Positions 29,946-37,067 of a stretch of DNA of 64,000 bases are shown here, piece after piece. The notes under the pieces are model-generated. The model was not told the origin of the DNA. It ran no database searches and worked only from the letters and a program-made list of their open reading frames with translations. Numbering within the stretch: position 1 is the stretch's first letter; each line of letters begins with the position of its first letter. This stretch comes from Paraburkholderia aromaticivorans (lineage in GTDB: Bacteria > Pseudomonadota > Gammaproteobacteria > Burkholderiales > Burkholderiaceae). Location: contig NZ_CP051516.1 of the NCBI RefSeq assembly GCF_012689525.1, positions 2,108,001-2,172,000 of the forward strand. Reading direction: 5' to 3'. The position numbers and the translations under genes are program-made.

Positions 29946-30821
29946 ATGCCGACCATCAGCGAGCTATTCGTCTATCCGATCAAATCCTGCGCGGGCATTG
30001 CGCTGCACGAGGCGCGGCTGCTCGCCACCGGCCTGGAATACGACCGCTGCTGGATGGTCACCGATCCGGCCGGCGCCATGCTCACGCAGCGCGCGTATCC
30101 GCGTATGGCGCTGATCAAGGTCGAAATCGGTGTCGAGGATCTCGTGATCCGCGCGCCCGGCATGAGCGAGTTGCGCACGCCGCTGGCGAGCGCGCGGCTC
30201 GAGGCGCCGCCCGCCGTGCAGACCAAAGTCTGGCGCGACGCGGCCTACGGGCTCGATACCGGCGACGCATGCGCTGCGTGGTTCTCGACGTTTCTCGGCG
30301 TGCCCGCGCGCCTCCTGCGCTTCAATCCCGAACGCGAGCGCATTGTCGATCCGGACTACACGGAGAGCGTGGGCGGCGCGACCACCCATTTCGCCGATGG
30401 TTTTCCGCTGCTGGTGATCGGCCAGGCGTCGCTCGACGATCTGAACACGCGCCTGAACGGCAAGGGCGCGCCGTCGATTCCGATCGACCGGTTCCGTCCC
30501 AACGTGGTGCTGACCGGGCTCGACGCGTATGAGGAGGACTATGTGGAGACGCTGAGCGTCGATGGAGAAACGGGCGGGGGCGTGCAACTGCAACTGGTCA
30601 AGCTGTGCACGCGCTGTCCGATGCCGACCATCGATCAGGCAAAAGGCACGCCCGATCCGGACTGGCCGAACGAGCCGACCGATACCATGAGCGTCTATCG
30701 CGCGAATCCGCAGCGAAATGGGGCGATCACGTTCGGCAACAATGCGCTCGTCGCGAGTGGCGCCGGGACGTGGCTGCGCGTGGGGCAGGCAGTGGAAGCG
30801 GAATTGGGCTTCGGCGATTGA
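29946..30821 (+). CDS. MOSC domain protein (YcbX/mARC-like)
   Basis: This 291-residue protein has the N-terminal MOSC beta-barrel (ELFVYPIKSCAGIAL) and the C-terminal MOSC domain. The KLCTRCPMPTID segment carries the cysteine expected to bind molybdenum cofactor. Relatives reduce N-hydroxylated compounds. Unlike longer YcbX proteins it has no C-terminal ferredoxin domain, so an external reductase would be needed. The frame is open far upstream, but the ATG at 29946 gives the family start. The gene is convergent with the response regulator and ends three bases from it. Confidence 0.87.
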   Translation: MPTISELFVYPIKSCAGIALHEARLLATGLEYDRCWMVTDPAGAMLTQRAYPRMALIKVEIGVEDLVIRAPGMSELRTPLASARLEAPPAVQTKVWRDAAYGLDTGDACAAWFSTFLGVPARLLRFNPERERIVDPDYTESVGGATTHFADGFPLLVIGQASLDDLNTRLNGKGAPSIPIDRFRPNVVLTGLDAYEEDYVETLSVDGETGGGVQLQLVKLCTRCPMPTIDQAKGTPDPDWPNEPTDTMSVYRANPQRNGAITFGNNALVASGAGTWLRVGQAVEAELGFGD

Positions 30822-30824
30822 GGG

Positions 30825-31205
30825 TTAATGCCGGACACGCGCGGTCAACGCCGCGAGAATCACCGGCATCGGCACTGGCTTGACGAAATGATGGTCGAAG
30901 CCCGAGCGCAGCGATTCGCTCATTTCCTCGGCGCGTTCGAGCCCGGTGACCGCGACCAGCGTGGGCGCCGGAATATCGCCCACGTAGCGGATTCGCCGCG
31001 CCACCGCGCGCCCGTCCAGACGCGGCATTTCGACGTCCAGCAGCGCGGCCTGCGGATGCCAGTCGCAGTATTGGGCAAACGCGTCGAGGCCGTTGCGCGC
31101 GGTCCGGATCTCGAAGCCGTGCGCGCTGAAATAGAGCACGTAGGCGGCCAGCAGATTCGCGTCGTCGTCGGCGATCAGAAGGCGTACGGCGGAGTGATGA
31201 GCCAT
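30825..31205 (-). CDS. Receiver-only response regulator
   Basis: This 126-residue protein is a single CheY-like receiver. The acidic pocket is D13-D15, the phosphoacceptor is Asp57 in LLDVEMPRLDG, the switch threonine is Thr87 in AVTG, and Lys109 is in FVKP. There is no output domain, so it would act by protein contact or as a phosphate sink or relay. GAGGGAAG precedes the ATG. It is divergent from a GAF histidine kinase 126 bases away, its likely partner. Confidence 0.88.
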   Translation of the reverse strand: MAHHSAVRLLIADDDANLLAAYVLYFSAHGFEIRTARNGLDAFAQYCDWHPQAALLDVEMPRLDGRAVARRIRYVGDIPAPTLVAVTGLERAEEMSESLRSGFDHHFVKPVPMPVILAALTARVRH

Positions 31206-31331
31206 CGGACTTCCCTCGGGTTGTGGTCCTTGATGCTCCTGATAGTGAGCAATTTGAAGTCCCGCTAGAATCAATGCTCGACAAAGTGTTTTTCAAGGCC
31301 AGATCGGCAAGGGTGCGCGGCTCCGCTTCTT

Positions 31332-32540
31332 ATGAATAATTTACCGATCGGCAACGACGCAGACGCTGAGATCGCGCGCGCTATCGAGGCGGTCCAGCGT
31401 ATCGACGCCGTGCCGTCCATCCTGCGCATGATCTGCAAGAACACCGGCATGGGCTTTGCCGCCGTGGCCCGCGTCACGGAGCAGCGCTGGACGGCGTGCG
31501 CGGTGCAGGACGAAGTGAACTTCGGTCTGGCGGCCGGCGGCGATCTGGACCTGCACACCACGCTGTGTTTCGAGTCGCGCGCCGCGCGAGCCTCGATCGT
31601 CATTGACAATTTCCACACGGATCCGGTTTATCGCGGCCATCACACCGCGCAAATCTACAAGCTGGGCAGTTATATTTCCGTACCGATCATTCTTCCCGAT
31701 GGCAGCTATTTCGGTAATCTCTGCGCGATCGACCCGAATCCGGCCGAGGTTTCCAATCCGCGCACCTTGCGCATGTTCGAGGTCTTTGCCGAACTGATCG
31801 CGATCCAGCTCGCCAACGAAGGCCGCCACCAGGCCACCGAGGCCGCGCTGCGCCACGAGCGGGAAAACTCCAGCCTGCGCGAGCAGTTCATCGCCGTGCT
31901 GGGACACGACCTGCGCAATCCCTTGTCGGCGGTGAGCGCGACGGCCGAACTGCTGTCGCTGCGCAAAAACGAGCCCGACCTCGTGAAGATCGGTCAGCGT
32001 CTGAAGTCCACCACCTTCCGCATGGCCCGCCTGATCGACGACGTGATGGATTTCGCGCGCGGCCGGCTCGGCTCGGGTATCGGCGTGTCGATCGACGACG
32101 TCGACGATCTGGCGATAGCGCTCCGGGTAGTCGTCGCCGAAGTGCGCGAGGCCAATCCGGACCGGCTGCTCGCCGACGATATCGCCATCCCCGCACGGGT
32201 GCGCTGCGACCGCACCCGTGTGCAGCAGTTGCTCTCGAACCTGCTCGGCAACGCGGTCACGCATGGCGCGGCTGAGTTTCCGGTGCGGGTGCGGGCCTGC
32301 ATCGAAAACGGCGAGCTTATGCTGAGTGTCCTGAACGGCGGCAACGCGATTGCCACGGAGAGCTTGAGCAAGGTCTTCGAACCTTACTGGCGGCCGGCGA
32401 CCAGCAAGCCAGGCGGCGGCCTCGGGCTCGGCCTCTATATCTGCAAGCAGATCGTGAGCGCGCATGGCGGCACGCTGGAAGTCAGATCGTCCGCGGAAGA
32501 GGGCACGTGCTTCGTCGTAAGGCTGCCTACGGGCGTTTGA
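31332..32540 (+). CDS. GAF-domain histidine kinase (soluble)
   Basis: This 402-residue protein has an N-terminal GAF sensor domain (about residues 15-165), a dimerisation and phosphoacceptor domain with His192 in VLGHDLRNPLSAV, and an ATPase domain with the GGGLGLGLYICKQ lid near the C terminus. I see no membrane segment, so it senses an internal signal, and I cannot name the ligand. The ATG at 31332 lacks a clear ribosome binding site. It is divergent from the receiver-only regulator, which suggests a two-protein phosphorelay without a DNA-binding partner in the window. Confidence 0.87.
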   Translation: MNNLPIGNDADAEIARAIEAVQRIDAVPSILRMICKNTGMGFAAVARVTEQRWTACAVQDEVNFGLAAGGDLDLHTTLCFESRAARASIVIDNFHTDPVYRGHHTAQIYKLGSYISVPIILPDGSYFGNLCAIDPNPAEVSNPRTLRMFEVFAELIAIQLANEGRHQATEAALRHERENSSLREQFIAVLGHDLRNPLSAVSATAELLSLRKNEPDLVKIGQRLKSTTFRMARLIDDVMDFARGRLGSGIGVSIDDVDDLAIALRVVVAEVREANPDRLLADDIAIPARVRCDRTRVQQLLSNLLGNAVTHGAAEFPVRVRACIENGELMLSVLNGGNAIATESLSKVFEPYWRPATSKPGGGLGLGLYICKQIVSAHGGTLEVRSSAEEGTCFVVRLPTGV

Positions 32541-32582
32541 GCATCGTGGGCGGACTAAGCGGTTGAGAACCGCGCGGACCGC

Positions 32583-33413
32583 TCACGCGGCCTGTGCGAT
32601 TGCCTCGCGCGCGTTCGGCACGTCGGTTTGCATCGTGGCCGCTTCGTCGCGCCATGCGTTATCTCCCGCCCACACGCGCTCGGCGCTCTCGCCGATCGCG
32701 CTGCCCACCAGAATCACCGCCGGGCTGCCGAAGCCGGCGTTCGTCGCATCCACGGCGAGCCGATCAAGGCGGCTCACGAGACGCCGTTCGTTGCTGCCAC
32801 CGGCCCATTGCACGACGGCTGCGGGCGTATCGGCCGGCAAACTCGCGAGCAGCGCGGCCGCGATACTGTCGATGCGCCGCATCCCCATATAGATCGCCAA
32901 CGTGGTGCGCGTCGCGGCCAACGCGGCCCAGTCCGGCTCGCCGTGATCTTCCGTATGCGCGGTGACGAAACTCACGCCATGGCAATGGCGGCGATGCGTG
33001 AGCGAAATGCCGAGCCCCGCGGCGGCCGCGAACCCCGACGAGATGCCGTTGACGATCTCCACCGGAATGCCGGCGCCGCGCAAGACCGCGAGTTCTTCGC
33101 CGGCGCGTCCAAACAACAGCGCTTCGCCGCCTTTCACCCGCACCACGTGCAAGCCCTTGAGCGCATAGCGCCGCATCAGCCGTTCGATAAACGCTTGCGG
33201 CGTCGACCGGCAGCCGCCGCGTTTGCCGACGCGAATCACGCGCGCTTGCGGCGCCAGTGTCACGATCTCGGGATTCGCGAGGTCGTCGAGCAGCACGACA
33301 TCGGCGGCGGCCAGCGCTTTGGCGGCCTTCAGCGTGAGCAGATCGAGATCGCCGGGGCCGGCGCTCAATAAGGTGACCTTGCCGGTGGTCGTGTTCATCG
33401 CGGTATCTATCAC
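32583..33413 (-). CDS. cobA: Uroporphyrinogen-III C-methyltransferase
   Basis: This 276-residue enzyme methylates uroporphyrinogen III twice with SAM to give precorrin-2, the first step of siroheme synthesis. Motifs are LLSAGPGDLDLLTLKAAKAL (SAM site), RVGKRGG, VRVKGGEALLFGR and the NGISSGFAAAA loop. The start is GTG 33413 with AAGGA four bases upstream; an ATG five codons in is possible. The siroheme nitrite reductase NirB is encoded divergently, so this gene supplies its cofactor. Its long leader contains a terminator and two ANTAR-type hairpins, described separately. Confidence 0.92.
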   Translation of the reverse strand: MIDTAMNTTTGKVTLLSAGPGDLDLLTLKAAKALAAADVVLLDDLANPEIVTLAPQARVIRVGKRGGCRSTPQAFIERLMRRYALKGLHVVRVKGGEALLFGRAGEELAVLRGAGIPVEIVNGISSGFAAAAGLGISLTHRRHCHGVSFVTAHTEDHGEPDWAALAATRTTLAIYMGMRRIDSIAAALLASLPADTPAAVVQWAGGSNERRLVSRLDRLAVDATNAGFGSPAVILVGSAIGESAERVWAGDNAWRDEAATMQTDVPNAREAIAQAA

Positions 33414-33466
33414 GGTGTCCTTCGCTTCTGTGTCGGCCGGCGATCGCTGTCGCGCCCGTGCCCAAT

Positions 33467-33509
33467 AAAAAACGGCGTCCGCTCGTGATGGTCACGAGGG
33501 GACGCCGTT
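33467..33509 (-). terminator. Intrinsic terminator in the cobA leader
   Basis: On the - strand AACGGCGTCC (33509-33500) pairs with GGACGCCGTT (33480-33471), with an inner CGTGA/TCACG stem, and a T-rich tail follows down to 33467. It lies about 55 bases before the cobA start, so it would stop transcription before the gene unless prevented. Its first arm overlaps the second ANTAR-type hairpin. Confidence 0.85.
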
Positions 33510-33575
33510 GTCCGTTTACTGCCTGGTGTGCTGCCGTTTCGCTTCAGGCGCGGCGAAACACAGCGTTGTGTTTCG
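33500..33575 (-). promoter_or_regulatory. ANTAR-type tandem hairpin leader of cobA
   Basis: On the - strand hairpin 1 has 8-bp arms CGAAACAC (33575-33568) and GTGTTTCG (33561-33554) around the hexaloop AACGCT. Hairpin 2 has GGAC (33513-33510) and GTCC (33503-33500) around the hexaloop AACGGC. Both loops have A at position 1 and G at position 4, the rule for RNAs bound by ANTAR antiterminators such as NasR, NasT and EutV. Hairpin 2 uses bases of the terminator's first arm, so the two folds exclude each other. The spacing between hairpins is 40 bases. Confidence 0.8.
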
Positions 33576-33639
33576 TCGGCATGGGTATGTGCCGCGTGTC
33601 GTGTCGGCTGCGTTGCCGCTACGCACTCGCCACGGCTTA

Positions 33640-33655
33640 TGCAAGGACTACGCCA
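33640..33655 (-). promoter_or_regulatory. Candidate sigma-54 promoter of cobA
   Basis: On the - strand the sequence reads TGGCGTAGTCCTTGCA: the -24 GG and -12 GC are ten bases apart as required, with TGGC and TTGCA matching the consensus. It deviates at two positions after TGGC. Transcription would start near 33629, giving a leader of about 215 bases that includes both hairpins and the terminator. Confidence 0.6.
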
Positions 33656-33767
33656 TCCATCGACCAAGCGCGCTGCACGCCTTGCCACGCCTCGTCAATA
33701 ACGCCGACGACGCTCGCGCTCCGCACCGTTCGCGGGCCCGCACCTCGCACGCGCAGGGTGCTGCGTC

Positions 33768-33782
33768 GCACCATCCATGTGC
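33768..33782. promoter_or_regulatory. Candidate NtrC-type activator site
   Basis: GCACCATCCATGTGC keeps the GCAC...GTGC arms and 10 of 15 positions of the NtrC consensus as I remember it. It lies roughly midway, about 130-145 bases upstream of each of the two predicted sigma-54 start sites, a usual distance for such enhancers. A second inverted repeat, GGTGC-N6-GCACC at 33757-33772, overlaps it. Confidence 0.4.
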
Positions 33783-33883
33783 CCCGCTGCATCAAAACGC
33801 GTCGCGCGCCCACTTTGCCGCACAGGCGTGCCATTCACCGCAAAGCCCCGTACCACGGCCTCGTCACGGCCATTTCGTGCAAC

Positions 33884-33899
33884 TGGCACAGGCTTTGCA
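33884..33899 (+). promoter_or_regulatory. Sigma-54 promoter of the nirBD-nasA operon
   Basis: TGGCACAGGCTTTGCA matches the sigma-54 consensus (TGGCAC, five bases, TTGCA) with exactly ten bases between GG and GC. The start would fall near 33910, directly before the first leader hairpin. It predicts control by RpoN and a nitrogen regulator such as NtrC. Confidence 0.8.
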
Positions 33900-33913
33900 T
33901 TGAGCCTTACCAT

Positions 33914-33985
33914 CGGATCAACGTGGATCCGGCGCGAGTGCAACACCAAGTGCTCGCCGCAGGACAGGTCAGGACAATGGCGTCC
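33914..33985 (+). promoter_or_regulatory. ANTAR-type tandem hairpin leader of nirB
   Basis: Hairpin 1 pairs CGGATC (33914-33919) with GATCCG (33926-33931) around the hexaloop AACGTG. Hairpin 2 pairs GGAC (33972-33975) with GTCC (33982-33985) around the hexaloop AATGGC. Both loops have A1 and G4. Hairpin 2 overlaps the first arm of the terminator that follows. Binding of a dimeric ANTAR protein (NasT or NasR type) would hold hairpin 2 and prevent termination. The spacing of 41 bases is almost the same as in the cobA leader. Confidence 0.82.
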
Positions 33986-34029
33986 CCCGAATTCAGTCAT
34001 CGACTGGGTTCGCGGGACGCCGTTTTTAT
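33976..34029 (+). terminator. Intrinsic terminator in the nirB leader
   Basis: AATGGCGTCCC (33976-33986) pairs with GGGACGCCGTT (34014-34024), followed by a T-rich tail (34023-34029). It lies about 70 bases before the nirB start, where it would act as an attenuator. The 3' arm and tail (GGACGCCGTTTTT) are the same sequence as in the cobA leader terminator on the other strand. Confidence 0.88.
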
Positions 34030-34098
34030 TTCCAGAATCGTTTTCGCCACATGCCATACGGCGTCGCTCGCAACCAGCACATTGAGGAAACCGCGGTC

Positions 34099-36639
34099 AT
34101 GAAAATCATCGTTATCGGTCACGGGATGGTCGGTCACAAACTGGTCGAGTGCCTCGCCCAGGACGCCGCGCACGGCCTCGATATCACAGTGTTGTGCGAA
34201 GAATCGCGGCCGGCCTACGACCGCGTGCACCTGTCCGAGTTTTTCGCGGGCAAGACGGCGGACGATCTGTCGCTGGTCGAACCGGGCTTCTTCGAACGCC
34301 AGAATGTGCGGCTCTTGCTGAACGCGAAGGCCGTGGCGATCGATCGCGATGCGCGCACCGTGACGGTATCGACGGGCGAAACGCTGCCTTATGACAAGCT
34401 GGTCTTCGCCACCGGCTCCTATCCGTTCGTGCCGCCCCTGCAGGGCCGTGAGCGCACCGATTGTTTCGTGTACCGAACCATCGACGACCTCGAAGCAATG
34501 CGCGAATGCGGCGCGCGCTCGAAGACGGGCACGGTGGTCGGCGGCGGACTGCTCGGACTCGAATGCGCGAAGGCGCTGCGCGACATGGGTCTGCAAACGC
34601 ACGTGGTCGAATTCGCGCCGCGTCTGATGGCCGTGCAGGTGGACGACGGCGGCGGCCGCGTGCTGCGCAGCAAGATCGAAGAACTGGGTGTGACGGTGCA
34701 CACGCAGAAGAACACCACGGCGATCGTCGACGGCGAGCAGGGCACGCACCGCATGCAATTCGCCGACGGCAGCCATCTCGACACCGACATGATCGTGTTC
34801 TCCGCGGGCATTCGTCCGCGTGACGACCTGGCGCGCGCAAGCGGCCTGACGCTCGGCCCGCGCGGCGGCATCGTGATCGACAACGCGTGCCGCACGAGCG
34901 ATCCGGACATCTATGCGATCGGCGAATGCGCGTTGTGGAACGGCCAGTTGTTCGGCCTCGTGGCGCCGGGCTACGACATGGCCCGCGCGGTGGCGAAACA
35001 ACTGCTCGGCGACACGGCGGAATTCGCCGGCGCCGACATGAGCACCAAGCTCAAGCTGATGGGCGTGGACGTGGCGAGCATCGGCGACGCGCACGGCAAC
35101 ACGCCGGGCAGCCGCGCCTACCAGTTCAGCGACGAGCGCAAGCAGGTCTACAAGAAGCTGGTGGTGTCGGAGTGCGGCAAATATCTGCTCGGCGGCGTGA
35201 TGGTCGGCGACGCCGGCGAATACGGCACGCTGCTGCAAATGATGTTGAACCGCATCGAATTGCCGGCGTCGCCTGAATTCCTGATCCTGCCGCAAGCGGA
35301 CGGCAAGGCGAAGCCCGCGCTCGGCGTCGAGGCCTTGCCTGCCAGTGCCCAGATCTGCTCGTGCAACAACGTCTCGAAGGGCGAGCTGTGCGCCGCCGTT
35401 TGTGCAGGTGCGACCGACATAGGCGCTTTGAAATGCGCGACGACCGCCGGCACGTCGTGCGGCGGTTGCGTGCCGCTCGTCACCCAGGTGATGAAGGCCG
35501 AGATGAAGAAGCAGGGGCTCGCCGTCAACAACCACGTCTGCGAGCACTTCGCGTATTCGCGCCAGGAGCTGTATCACATCGTGCGTGTGGAAGGCGTGCG
35601 CAGCTTCGGCGAACTGCTCGCGAAGCACGGTCACGGCCTCGGCTGCGATATCTGCAAGCCGGTGGTGGCAAGTGTGCTCGCGTCGTGCTGGAACGAGTTC
35701 GTGCTGAAGAAGGAGCACGCCTCGCTGCAGGACACCAACGACTACTACCTCGCCAACATTCAGCGCGACGGCACCTATTCGGTCGTACCGCGCATGGCCG
35801 GCGGCGAAGTCACGCCGGACGGTTTGATCGCGGTCGGCCAGGTAGCGAAGAAATACGGCCTCTATACGAAGATCACCGGCGGTCAACGCGTCGATCTGTT
35901 CGGCGCGCGCGTCGAGCAATTGCCGCTCATCTGGGAAGAACTGATCGCTGCCGGTTTCGAATCCGGCCACGCGTACGGCAAGTCGCTGCGCACCGTGAAG
36001 TCGTGTGTCGGCTCGACGTGGTGCCGCTACGGCGTCGGCGATTCGGTGGGTCTCGCGGTGGAGATCGAGAACCGCTACAAGGGCCTGCGCACGCCACACA
36101 AGATCAAGTTCGGCGTGTCGGGCTGCACCCGCGAATGCGCGGAAGCGCAAGGCAAGGACGTCGGCATCATCGCGACCGAGAAGGGCTGGAATCTCTATGT
36201 GTGCGGCAACGGCGGCATGAAACCGCGCCATGCCGAACTGCTCGCGTCGGACCTCAATAAGGAAACGCTGGTGCGCTACATCGACCGTTTCCTGATGTTC
36301 TACGTGCGCACCGCCGACCGTCTGCAACGCACCAGCGTGTGGCGCGAGAACCTCGAAGGCGGGCTCGACTATCTGATCGACGTGGTCGTCAACGATCACC
36401 TGGGCGTGGTCGACGAACTCGAATCGGAGATGCAGCACGTGGTCGACACCTACGAATGCGAATGGAAGAAGGCCGTCACCGATCCCGAAACGCGCAAGCG
36501 CTTCCGCCATTTCGTCAACAGCGGCGAGTCGGACAGCAACGTCGCCTTCGTCGAGGAGCGCGGCCAGATCCGGCCGGCCACGCCCGCCGAGCGGCGCTCG
36601 AAGCTCGCGGCGATTCCCGTTGTCGTTGAAACCGTTTGA
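34099..36639 (+). CDS. nirB: Assimilatory nitrite reductase large subunit
   Basis: This 846-residue cytoplasmic enzyme reduces nitrite to ammonium with NAD(P)H. In order: a FAD/NAD(P) oxidoreductase domain (IVIGHGMVGHKL at the start, second dinucleotide site TVVGGGLLGLECAKAL near residue 150); a BFD-like [2Fe-2S] domain with CSCNNVSKGE and TSCGGC; and the siroheme-[4Fe-4S] domain with Cys636, Cys642, Cys676 and Cys680. The ATG at 34099 has GAGGAAA upstream; an upstream in-frame start at 34051 has none. It is followed by nirD (32 bases) and nasA, and controlled by the leader described above. Confidence 0.96.
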   Translation: MKIIVIGHGMVGHKLVECLAQDAAHGLDITVLCEESRPAYDRVHLSEFFAGKTADDLSLVEPGFFERQNVRLLLNAKAVAIDRDARTVTVSTGETLPYDKLVFATGSYPFVPPLQGRERTDCFVYRTIDDLEAMRECGARSKTGTVVGGGLLGLECAKALRDMGLQTHVVEFAPRLMAVQVDDGGGRVLRSKIEELGVTVHTQKNTTAIVDGEQGTHRMQFADGSHLDTDMIVFSAGIRPRDDLARASGLTLGPRGGIVIDNACRTSDPDIYAIGECALWNGQLFGLVAPGYDMARAVAKQLLGDTAEFAGADMSTKLKLMGVDVASIGDAHGNTPGSRAYQFSDERKQVYKKLVVSECGKYLLGGVMVGDAGEYGTLLQMMLNRIELPASPEFLILPQADGKAKPALGVEALPASAQICSCNNVSKGELCAAVCAGATDIGALKCATTAGTSCGGCVPLVTQVMKAEMKKQGLAVNNHVCEHFAYSRQELYHIVRVEGVRSFGELLAKHGHGLGCDICKPVVASVLASCWNEFVLKKEHASLQDTNDYYLANIQRDGTYSVVPRMAGGEVTPDGLIAVGQVAKKYGLYTKITGGQRVDLFGARVEQLPLIWEELIAAGFESGHAYGKSLRTVKSCVGSTWCRYGVGDSVGLAVEIENRYKGLRTPHKIKFGVSGCTRECAEAQGKDVGIIATEKGWNLYVCGNGGMKPRHAELLASDLNKETLVRYIDRFLMFYVRTADRLQRTSVWRENLEGGLDYLIDVVVNDHLGVVDELESEMQHVVDTYECEWKKAVTDPETRKRFRHFVNSGESDSNVAFVEERGQIRPATPAERRSKLAAIPVVVETV

Positions 36640-36671
36640 TTGAACCGCACCATTCACCGAGGACTTCCGCC

Positions 36672-37025
36672 ATGAACAACGATCGCCTGCCACGCTCCTG
36701 GACGCCGGTTTGCCCGCTCGACGACATCGTGCCCAACACGGGTGTTTGCGCGCTCGTCAATGGCGAACAGGTTGCGGTTTTTCACGTGAACAAGGGCGAC
36801 GCGGACAGCATCGTGTACGCGATCGAAAACTTCGATCCGGGCTCGCAGGCGGCGGTGCTCTCGCGCGGACTGATCGGCAGCCTCGGCGAACGCATCGTGG
36901 TCGCCTCGCCGATCTACAAGCATCACTTCGATCTGCGCACCGGCGAGTGCCTCGAAACACCGGCCCATTCCGTCGGCGCGTTCGCCGCGCGCGTGGAAAA
37001 CGGCCAGGTGTGGGTCGCGGTTTAA
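36672..37025 (+). CDS. nirD: Nitrite reductase small subunit
   Basis: This 117-residue Rieske-fold subunit partners NirB. Sequence such as WTPVCPLDDIVPNTGVCALV at the start and ERIVVASPIYKHHFDLRTGEC toward the end matches NirD. The paired Cys-His ligands of true Rieske clusters are not seen, which is normal for this subfamily. GAGGA precedes the ATG. It lies between nirB and the nitrate reductase gene. Confidence 0.94.
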   Translation: MNNDRLPRSWTPVCPLDDIVPNTGVCALVNGEQVAVFHVNKGDADSIVYAIENFDPGSQAAVLSRGLIGSLGERIVVASPIYKHHFDLRTGECLETPAHSVGAFAARVENGQVWVAV

Positions 37026-37067
37026 GCCGCTGATTGTCTGAAACCCTTTCGAACGACGTTGCCCACC

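Noticed and set aside
33757..33772. GGTGC-N6-GCACC repeat as an NtrC site
   Set aside because: The half-sites point the wrong way compared with the NtrC consensus (GCACC...GGTGC); the overlapping site at 33768-33782 fits better.
33458..34102. 214-codon + strand frame in the cobA-nirB spacer
   Set aside because: It overlaps both leaders, both promoters and both terminators; composition is Arg/Cys/His/Thr-rich and no family is recognised.
33997..36693. 898-codon open frame on the - strand opposite nirB
   Set aside because: The + strand encodes a textbook NirB; the reverse frame is low-complexity Arg/His/Val/Ala sequence.
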